NCBI GenBank assembly: GCA_013151315.1
Contig: JAADIN010000080.1
Coordinates: 1-12,133 of the forward strand
Reading direction: 5' to 3'
DNA: 12,133 nt
Source of the DNA: Planctomycetota bacterium
GTDB lineage: Bacteria; Planctomycetota; Planctomycetia; Pirellulales; Lacipirellulaceae
Shown: positions 7,501 to 12,133 of the stretch, piece by piece
How positions within the stretch are numbered: position 1 is the first letter of the stretch
Layout: each line of letters opens with the position of its first letter
The notes under the pieces: model-generated
The model's input: the letters and a program-made list of their open reading frames with translations, nothing else
Databases searched by the model: none
What the model was told of the DNA's origin: nothing
Translations under genes and position numbers: made by a program

Positions 7501-7867
7501 CCTAGCCAAGGTGGGTATTCGCACCGTAGCCGACTTGTTGGCTGCCGATCCCGAAACCACGACGGAAGAGCTGGGCGTTCGGCACATCACCGCTGAGTTG
7601 TTTGCCGCTTGGCAACAACAATCGCGCCTAGTCTGCCGGATTCCCCAGCTACGCGGTTTCGGAGCCCAACTGCTGGTCGCGTGTGGCTTTACCGAGCCGG
7701 AGCAGATTTCTGATGCCGATGCCGAGAGTGTGGCAACCAAGATCCTCGAATTTTCCGAGACGAAAAAAGGGCAGCGCATCCTGCGCAATGGCGAGGCTCC
7801 GAGCCGCGAAATCATTGATGAATGGATCGAGTCTGCTGGCCACACTCGGCCGCTGGAAGCTGCTTAG
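4571..7867 (+). CDS. SMC/SbcC/YhaN-like coiled-coil ATPase fused to two DUF4332-type HhH modules
   Basis: 1098 residues. ATG 4571 is chosen over TTG 4547 and ATG 4562 because AAGGA lies 8 nt upstream and the N-terminus MRISQLSLEG matches relatives. The N-lobe carries Walker A ADPRGGKST (31-39). Predicted coiled coils span about 184-320, 373-432 and 472-545, interrupted by a Cys/His cluster HCRCDHHGHF (449-458) at the place of a Rad50/SbcC hook. The C-lobe has the signature region SLSLAQHDAIYLAL (600-613), Walker B LPLILDEPF (628-636, Asp633-Glu634) and a switch strand LLVFTED (661-667). A Thr-rich linker (695-722) leads to two DUF4332-like modules: about 757-880 and 959-1090, the second with IGPKTADRLAKVGIRTVADLL. 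A Ser/Arg-rich linker lies between them. Such ATPases act on DNA ends or chromosome structure, and HhH modules usually bind DNA. No SbcD/YhaO nuclease is adjacent, so the exact role is unknown. Confidence 0.87.
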   Translation: MRISQLSLEGRGAWPDLHLDTLSPQLNVLFADPRGGKSTVARLLGHLLYGKTDSPWRLQFGQSVPRAEGTISVDAKEGQFVLRRHCDVDRSDVDLKGRLTVTSADGGSVDSQTVRNLLSDLDPALASQLFAVDFSESPNLDNLLSETFSRQFMATGFMAAGQQASPDFTTQRLCCNASRTSTEVERIDRRRVDELVRQRDAIAQEIEQQISVRRRESGVLEQELHRLDTELTEKRQQSKVLRSQLRGVESQLAELEAQLRYFSLETTIQRDADDRETPQTRQQLEELDAEIARCRQALGDLQTREAVVRIELAQLSPDGTADAVTCLADGRTTLSVIEHLLDDLDAEISQLARAHEPGRCYGTDAHAKLSPVAEILRQQVYTLCGQLTEQERIARRQEVVTESRQLIRSQTDLSERLELLLSRRESLIQQSRQIGQHVALSPLPPVVDHCRCDHHGHFLADSNSYRLGNASRPRMENENRERREQLERERDQLVETLTHAQRDLERLENHWKNLQSQRSGLLGKATIEQQQAELKRLETLINRSLESTTEPLENTHSSVWRASDVLAQLTDGQLVQIHLERHGRRATVVDRAGQNLEIESLSLAQHDAIYLALTLALVGSYARRGIRLPLILDEPFLRQDPASAAAMAGVLEEFARAGHQLLVFTEDRDAQRRFRLLGTQVFELESLRRKSVAPTTTLPQSITKTQPTTETRPSTETKTSTRVVRRTADDRHAPAIRLASSAGENDRGDVFYLTESSPMGEFPVLGNETGALFQQIDIRTVEDLLSADAHDVASKLGRREIRPETVILWQTHMGLMCFVPELTLADAQLLEACEIDSPDDLFDLDAKVLLRRIEAFLDSDRGRRFDSSRSRISSSRMSGWIRGSQRNRDRWNRSRSRYTWHGSQWSSRRNGSSRRSSDTLRPSTRRTSRSSSSRTGSSKESKQASQYAIQSGERRFYLQRTDPVEDGPSIGPKTADRLAKVGIRTVADLLAADPETTTEELGVRHITAELFAAWQQQSRLVCRIPQLRGFGAQLLVACGFTEPEQISDADAESVATKILEFSETKKGQRILRNGEAPSREIIDEWIESAGHTRPLEAA
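5024..5053 (+). repeat. In-frame 15-bp tandem duplication
   Basis: TTCATGGCAACGGGG (5024-5038) is followed directly by TTCATGGCAGCGGGG (5039-5053), one mismatch in 15. It encodes FMATG-FMAAG at residues 152-161 of the ATPase, between the N-lobe and the first coiled coil. The duplication keeps the frame and looks recent. Confidence 0.85.
6683..6736 (+). repeat. Three imperfect 18-bp tandem units coding a Thr-rich linker
   Basis: Three consecutive 18-bp units (6683-6700, 6701-6718, 6719-6736) encode TQPTTE, TRPSTE and TKTSTR, residues 705-722. They form part of the flexible linker between the ATPase C-lobe and the first DUF4332-like module. The units diverge in sequence but keep the length and the T-x-x-[TS]-T pattern. 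Confidence 0.7.
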
Positions 7868-7886
7868 CCTATGCTGTTCGGGTCCG

Positions 7887-7908
7887 GGCTCGGGGACGAG
7901 CCGGCTCG
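7887..7908. terminator. Hairpin and palindrome at a convergent gene junction, possible terminator
   Basis: GGCTCG (7887-7892) pairs with CGAGCC (7897-7902) across a GGGA tetraloop of the GNRA class. The overlapping CGAGCCGGCTCG (7897-7908) is a perfect 12-bp palindrome. The site lies in the 54-bp gap where the ATPase gene and the outer membrane factor gene converge. No T-tract follows on either strand, so intrinsic termination is uncertain. Confidence 0.35.
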
Positions 7909-7921
7909 CTGCTTAAGGGAG

Positions 7922-9514
7922 CTAGCCTGCCATGCCAGCCGCATTGCCCATGGCTCGCATTAAGAGATATTGGGCCCGATTGTAGTTTCCTACTGCTGCA
8001 GTGTAAGCATTGCGAGCCTCGGCCAGTGCCGAGATCGATTGCAGAAGCTCGATGGGCAGCCCCTCGCTTGCGCGGATGCGCTGCTCGTTGAGTTCGTAGC
8101 TCTGCTGGGCCGCGGCAATCGACTCCTGGGCCAATTCCACCTGACGTCGATAGCTAGAAACATCGGCTGCTGCGGCGACCACTTCGGCGGCAATCAGCTC
8201 GCGGCCCGCTTCTAGCTCCAAGACGCGCTCGTGCAGCTCGCCCCGACGCTGGCGTTGCAGAGCCACGTTGCCTAGCCCCAGGTTTTTCCATTCCCAAACG
8301 GCAATCAGGTCGACATCGCTCCGGCTCCCATCGTTCTGATAGTTGGTCGAAGGCCCGCCGCCAAAGTTTCCCCCACTTGCCCCCACTTGCACATTGGGAA
8401 TCCAAGGACGCCATTTTTCTTCTTTCACACGGAAACACGCGGCCTCGCGCCGCGCTACGTGCTGCGAAACTTCAGGCCGCGATCCGTAAGCAATTGCGAT
8501 CATCGCGTCGATATCCATTCCGTGGTCAACATAGTCGACCGGCATGACAAACTCTTCGACTGGTGCCAGCCGCACTTGCGCGGGCAAGCGTAGGAGGCGT
8601 GCCAGTTCGGCACTGCGCACCATGGTCAAACGCTCGGCATCGGCCACGTCTCGTTGCCAACGCCCCAAGTCGGTTCGCGCACGATGCACTTCGGTCTTCG
8701 AGCTAAACCCTTCACGCTCAAAATTTTCCACCAAGTCGACCATATTCTGCGCAAGATCGCGAGCTGAACTCGCGTTGGCCAATTTCCCGTACGCCTCGAC
8801 CAAGCTGTGATAGGCGACCGCGATCTCGGTCAACGAATCGTTGCTCGCCACTCGCTCGGCAGCGCCATGTGCGGCAACTTCCTGGGAAGCAGCCAACGGC
8901 TTGAAATACGCATCGGCTAGCGAAAGATTAACAAACAACCGTGGCGGACCAGCCGCTCCGGCCGCCAACGGTGCCCCGCCCAAACCAAAACCGCCACCAT
9001 AGAACAGCGAGTTGCGATCGATCTCCAGGACGTTCCCCTCGGTCTCTTGGAGTCGGCCGTCGTGCTTGTTGTAGCCCACGCCCAAACGAATCGAAGGCAG
9101 CCAAAGCGTTTTCGCTTCCAAATGTCTTGCTTGCGCCTGAAACAGTCGCGTCCGGGCCAATCGAACTTGCAGATTGTCAGCGCCACCCAACCCGAGGGCA
9201 TTTCCCAAGTCGATCGGAACCACACGGTCGTCGAGCAGATTTTCGGGCTCGCTTTCCACGATGGTTTCAGGCAGAACTTCGAAATCCTCGGCAAAGGTTG
9301 CAAGTTTTACGAAAGACGGCTCTGACTCTTTCGAATCGGAAGAAGAAACGGTCGGCAACGGCTGAGGAACTTTAACCGAATCGCTACCCGCGACGGATGG
9401 CACAAAGGGGTCTCGCATCTCGACATGCTTGGAGCCCATGGAAATGCAGCCGGCAAAACTAGCCGTCAGCATGGCCATCGCTAAAAGACGCCATCGTTTT
9501 TGTCGGACAAGCAT
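7922..9514 (-). CDS. TolC-family outer membrane efflux lipoprotein
   Basis: 530 residues. The start is the ATG at 9514-9512, preceded by AAGGAAG; a TTG at 9538 would add 8 residues but falls inside an inverted repeat. The N-terminus has Arg/Lys residues, a hydrophobic core and FAGC with Cys23, a near-lipobox in which Phe replaces the usual Leu at -3, so lipidation is likely. An acidic, Ser/Pro-rich spacer (about 24-95) is followed by two outer-membrane-efflux repeats, roughly 100-315 and 330-525. Each has long heptad-type helices, as expected for the alpha-barrel tunnel, and beta-rich stretches such as LWLPSIRLGVGY (137-148) and WIPNVQVGASGG (371-382). The protein should form the outer membrane exit duct of the RND pump encoded upstream. 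It is the last gene of the minus-strand operon, 60 nt after the fusion protein gene. Confidence 0.9.
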   Translation of the reverse strand: MLVRQKRWRLLAMAMLTASFAGCISMGSKHVEMRDPFVPSVAGSDSVKVPQPLPTVSSSDSKESEPSFVKLATFAEDFEVLPETIVESEPENLLDDRVVPIDLGNALGLGGADNLQVRLARTRLFQAQARHLEAKTLWLPSIRLGVGYNKHDGRLQETEGNVLEIDRNSLFYGGGFGLGGAPLAAGAAGPPRLFVNLSLADAYFKPLAASQEVAAHGAAERVASNDSLTEIAVAYHSLVEAYGKLANASSARDLAQNMVDLVENFEREGFSSKTEVHRARTDLGRWQRDVADAERLTMVRSAELARLLRLPAQVRLAPVEEFVMPVDYVDHGMDIDAMIAIAYGSRPEVSQHVARREAACFRVKEEKWRPWIPNVQVGASGGNFGGGPSTNYQNDGSRSDVDLIAVWEWKNLGLGNVALQRQRRGELHERVLELEAGRELIAAEVVAAAADVSSYRRQVELAQESIAAAQQSYELNEQRIRASEGLPIELLQSISALAEARNAYTAAVGNYNRAQYLLMRAMGNAAGMAG

Positions 9515-9535
9515 TATTCGATCTTCCTTGATCGG

Positions 9536-9567
9536 CAAAGCTGAGGGATTGCAACCCCTCGGCTTTG
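9536..9567. repeat. Inverted repeat between membrane fusion and outer membrane factor genes
   Basis: CAAAGCTGAGGG (9536-9547) and CCCTCGGCTTTG (9556-9567) are complementary over 12 bp with one mismatch and an 8-nt spacer. It lies in the gap between the membrane fusion stop (9575) and the chosen outer membrane factor ATG (9514), so it would form a hairpin in the polycistronic mRNA. No T-tract follows. Likely roles are mRNA processing or stability, or it may be a dispersed repeat; function is inferred. Confidence 0.6.
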
Positions 9568-9574
9568 AGCCGTG

Positions 9575-10837
9575 TTACCAGGTCACCAATTCAATTTGAG
9601 TCTCTTTGAGCATCTGCTCGGCTTCGAGCGATCCTGGATTCTTCACCACCACTTGATCCCCTGCCTCAATTCCTGAAGCGATTCCTACCAAGCCATCTTG
9701 CTCCAGCGCGATTTTCACTTCGGAAATGACACAGACTCCGTTTTGAATAATGACGACCGAGGTGCTATTCACGCCACGCCGTAACGCCGACTCGGGCAGC
9801 ACGGGTAGCGTTTTTGAGACCAGCACGATCGTCGCCGAACCGTAGCTTCCCGCGCGCAAACGGCGGTGCCCCGAGACTTCGTCGCGAGGGTTCTCAAAAT
9901 CGATTTCAGCCCGCATCATGCGCGTTCTGCTGTCATAAGAGCCGGAAGTCCGCGAAAGCTGGCCAATAAACTTTTCGTCAGGTAGGTCGTCGGCAATGAA
10001 ACTGACTTCGCCACCGACGGTTAATTGGGCTGCCACATCCATGGTTGCATGGACGATTGCTCGCAATTTGTCGACCTTGGCGATCGTCAGCAGCGGTTTC
10101 GCCATGCCGTCTGAGCTGCCCGGTTGCACCAGATTGCCCGCGTCGACGTTGCGTTTCACGACCAACCCAGCAAAGGGGGCTTTGATTTCCAAATAGTCGG
10201 TCAGCGATTCCGCTTCGCCTAATTTTCCTTGCTCGATGGCAAGCTGGGCCGCGCCTCGGAGCAGTTTGGCCTCGACCATTTCGATGGCATTTTTGCTCTT
10301 CTCAATTTTCGCATTGGCCATCCCGAGGGTGGCCTCGGCTTCCTCAAGCCTTTGGCTCTCGATAGCGCCCGTGTCGACCAATCGCGAGAGGCGGTCACGT
10401 TTTGACGATTGGAGCGCTAGGTCGACGAGCATCACCTCGTTCTGTGATTGGGCCGCTTTGAGTTCAGCCAGCGTCATTTGTTTCGCGGCGTGGATCGTCT
10501 TGATCGCAGCTTCGTGCTGCGCAACCCGCTGCCGTAGCTCAGGAGCCGAAAGTTGCACCAAGACCTGACCTGCCTCGACTTCGTCGCCAATATCGACCAG
10601 CACCTCGGCCACATAGGCTTCCACCCGAGCCATCAGCATCGCAGTTTCGTCGCTTTCGATCGCCGCCGGCAGGTTGGCCGTTTTCTCCATCAATTGGGCT
10701 CGGACGATGCCAACCGAAACTTTCGCGGGAGCTTCGGCCTTTTGCTCCATACTCTCAACCGAAGAAGACTCCGGTGGGCGGCTGCAACCGGTGACAACGC
10801 TTGCCAATACGGCTACCGCTAGTATTTGGGTTTTCAT
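9575..10837 (-). CDS. RND efflux membrane fusion lipoprotein (HlyD/AcrA family)
   Basis: 420 residues from the ATG at 10837-10835, which has AAGGGA 10 nt upstream. An in-frame ATG at 10870 would add 11 charged residues before the signal peptide and has a weaker ribosome site. The signal sequence ends in the lipobox VTGC (Cys18) with Ser at +2, predicting an anchored lipoprotein. Domains in order: half lipoyl motif about 70-98, long alpha-helical hairpin about 100-210, second lipoyl half about 216-245 (APFAGLVVKRNVDAGNLVQPG), beta-barrel about 258-340, membrane-proximal domain 341-420. This is the canonical periplasmic adaptor that links the RND transporter to the TolC-like duct. The cargo cannot be read from this sequence; no His/Met-rich metal site is evident. 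Confidence 0.92.
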   Translation of the reverse strand: MKTQILAVAVLASVVTGCSRPPESSSVESMEQKAEAPAKVSVGIVRAQLMEKTANLPAAIESDETAMLMARVEAYVAEVLVDIGDEVEAGQVLVQLSAPELRQRVAQHEAAIKTIHAAKQMTLAELKAAQSQNEVMLVDLALQSSKRDRLSRLVDTGAIESQRLEEAEATLGMANAKIEKSKNAIEMVEAKLLRGAAQLAIEQGKLGEAESLTDYLEIKAPFAGLVVKRNVDAGNLVQPGSSDGMAKPLLTIAKVDKLRAIVHATMDVAAQLTVGGEVSFIADDLPDEKFIGQLSRTSGSYDSRTRMMRAEIDFENPRDEVSGHRRLRAGSYGSATIVLVSKTLPVLPESALRRGVNSTSVVIIQNGVCVISEVKIALEQDGLVGIASGIEAGDQVVVKNPGSLEAEQMLKETQIELVTW

Positions 10838-10894
10838 GATTTTGGTTTCCCTTGGTCTTTTCTTGCTCATAATCTCAGTCGTTTCAAATTCGCG

Positions 10895-10973
10895 TGAGCC
10901 GTAGGCGCTAGCCTCGGGTGCCTTGAGAACAACGCAAACTCTATGAAACCCGAGGCTAGCGCCTTGCGGCTCA
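10895..10973. repeat. Long imperfect inverted repeat in the RND-MFP gap
   Basis: The left arm 10895-10919 (TGAGCCG, then TA, then GGCGCTAGCCTCGGGT) matches the reverse complement of the right arm 10948-10973 (TGAGCCG, then CAA, then GGCGCTAGCCTCGGGT). It is 7 + 16 perfect pairs with an internal bulge and a 28-nt loop. The element fills most of the 171-nt gap between the RND stop and the chosen adaptor start. From memory, arms of this kind recur between genes in Pirellulales genomes; that recollection is unverified here. It could act as an RNA stability or attenuation element inside the operon, or be a non-autonomous repeat. Confidence 0.8.
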
Positions 10974-11008
10974 GTTGATTAGAATGAAGAGGATGAAAAT
11001 CTAATTAC

Positions 11009-12133
11009 TTAGGTGGTTGCCCAATCGGCTTGCTCTTGAGGCTCGCGTTTGAAAATGACGTACAGGCATGGCACCACGAGGAGCGACAGCACGGTTGCCG
11101 CGATCACGCCGCCGATGATTGCTCGTGCGAGCGGTGCATTCGCATCGCCACCCAAGCCGCCAATGGCCATCGGCAGCAGAGCCAGCCACGTCGTAAGCGA
11201 AGTCATTAAAATCGGTCGAGCGCGAACTTTCGTCGCATCGACGATCGCTTCTTGAATGCTCAATCCCTCGGCCAAACGATGGTTCGCAAAGTCGACCAGC
11301 ACAATCGAGTACTCGACCACAATGCCGACCATCATGATGATGCCCATGAACGACATAATCGAAAGGTTCGAGCCGGTCAGCATCAAGGCAGCCACCACCC
11401 CAATGAACCCTAGAGGTACGGTGAGCAGGATAATCAGCGGGTCGACAAAACTTCGGAATTGGGCCACCATCACTAGGTAAACGAGCACCACGGCGATGAG
11501 CAGGCCGGCAGCGAATTGTTTGAACGACTTGCGCATCTCCTTGACTTCGCCCTGCGATCGAACCGCAAGCCCCGGGTATTTCTCCAACTCATAAAGTTCT
11601 CCCCGGTCGTCGGAGCCGACCTTCGCACCCAGCGGATTGCCAGGCGCAAGAATTTTTGCTTCGATCGCCGACATGATCGAACCGACGTCGTAGCCGCGAG
11701 CTACGTTGACGTAGATGTCCATCACCCGACCGATATTCCGGTGATTGACAACGCCAGGGCCTTTCGACTTTTCGATCGTCGCCACGTTGCGCAACCGGAC
11801 CGGCACGCCTTCGACCATGCCGATCGGGATATTGAGAATCGTTTCTAGGTTCGTGAGAAGCTCTTCAGGATACTGGACCCCGATGAAATAGTGATTTCCT
11901 TTTGACTTGTCGACCCAGAAGGCAGGATCGAAACCGACCGAACTGTTGGTCGCCGAAACCAAGTTTTGCATCACGCCTTCGGGCGTGAGTCCCATCCGAG
12001 CCGCTTTGTCGCGGTTCATCGAGATCGTGAGAATCGGATAATCGAGTCGCTGAGCAATTCGGACGTCGACCGTGCCGGGCACCGATTTGGCCATCGCTTC
12101 GACATGCTCCGAGATCTCTCGCATCTCTTCGAG
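11009..12133 (-). CDS. RND efflux transporter, C-terminal part (5' end cut by window edge)
   Basis: 374 residues to the TAA at 11011-11009; the frame stays open to the window edge, so the ATG at 12124 is internal and the real start lies outside. The visible part corresponds to the second periplasmic lobe (porter/docking segments, including PGTVDVRI and YPILTISMNRDKAARMGL) followed by five membrane segments matching TM8-TM12 of AcrB-type pumps. TM11 carries RPILMTSL, typical of the HAE (hydrophobe/amphiphile) family. TM10 reads GIVVEYSIVLVDF, with Glu where AcrB has Lys940. The protein drives proton-coupled export in the inner membrane and should pair with the adaptor and outer membrane factor encoded downstream. 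This RND-MFP-OMF order differs from the common adaptor-first order. Cargo is unknown. Confidence 0.93.
   Translation of the reverse strand, partial: LEEMREISEHVEAMAKSVPGTVDVRIAQRLDYPILTISMNRDKAARMGLTPEGVMQNLVSATNSSVGFDPAFWVDKSKGNHYFIGVQYPEELLTNLETILNIPIGMVEGVPVRLRNVATIEKSKGPGVVNHRNIGRVMDIYVNVARGYDVGSIMSAIEAKILAPGNPLGAKVGSDDRGELYELEKYPGLAVRSQGEVKEMRKSFKQFAAGLLIAVVLVYLVMVAQFRSFVDPLIILLTVPLGFIGVVAALMLTGSNLSIMSFMGIIMMVGIVVEYSIVLVDFANHRLAEGLSIQEAIVDATKVRARPILMTSLTTWLALLPMAIGGLGGDANAPLARAIIGGVIAATVLSLLVVPCLYVIFKREPQEQADWATT

Noticed and set aside
9515..9538. TTG 9538 as start of the outer membrane factor
   Set aside because: It sits within the inverted repeat and lacks a ribosome site, while ATG 9514 has AAGGAAG upstream and leaves a compact lipoprotein signal.
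10838..10870. ATG 10870 as start of the membrane fusion protein
   Set aside because: It would place 11 mainly charged residues before a normal lipoprotein signal peptide. ATG 10837 has AAGGGA upstream.
1..12133. CRISPR array, tRNA, rRNA, insertion sequence or phage genes
   Set aside because: No regularly spaced repeats, cloverleaf-like segments, transposase motifs or terminal inverted repeats with target duplications were seen on either strand by eye.

Overview
The window looks like chromosomal DNA of a planctomycete, probably of the Pirellulales (Rhodopirellula/Blastopirellula-like). The clues are a PEP-CTERM beta-solenoid protein of the planctomycete style, an SMC/SbcC-like ATPase fused to two DUF4332-type helix-hairpin-helix modules, tripartite efflux genes in the order RND-MFP-OMF, and long GC-rich inverted repeats in the gaps. 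Taxonomy is inferred from protein style only; no rRNA or tRNA gene is visible.

Layout, left to right. (1) 1-899, minus: the N-terminal 299 residues of a saccharopine-dehydrogenase-family oxidoreductase, cut by the window edge. (2) 996-2345, plus: divergent from it across a 96-bp gap, a 449-aa protein of unknown function with VOC-like (vicinal oxygen chelate) His/Glu patterns. (3) 2394-4226, minus: a secreted 610-aa PEP-CTERM protein with GG-centred repeats. (4) 4227-4570: a 344-bp divergent intergenic region with a nested, mutually exclusive hairpin just before the next gene. (5) 4571-7867, plus: a 1098-aa coiled-coil ATPase with a Cys/His-rich hook candidate, a Thr-rich linker, two DUF4332-like modules and a Ser/Arg-rich linker between those modules. 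(6) 7922-12133, minus: a tripartite efflux system transcribed RND transporter (C-terminal half only) -> membrane fusion lipoprotein -> TolC-type outer membrane lipoprotein. Large inverted repeats lie in both gaps of this operon.

How the genes fit together. The three efflux genes should form one envelope-spanning pump; nothing in the window identifies its cargo, and its RND subunit has a mixed HAE/HME signature in TM10. The saccharopine dehydrogenase and the VOC-like protein share a divergent control region and may both belong to lysine/aminoadipate catabolism, which is a hypothesis. The ATPase stands alone, without the SbcD/YhaO-type nuclease usual for its relatives, and is the most unusual protein here. 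No mobile element, CRISPR array, phage gene or RNA gene was found.
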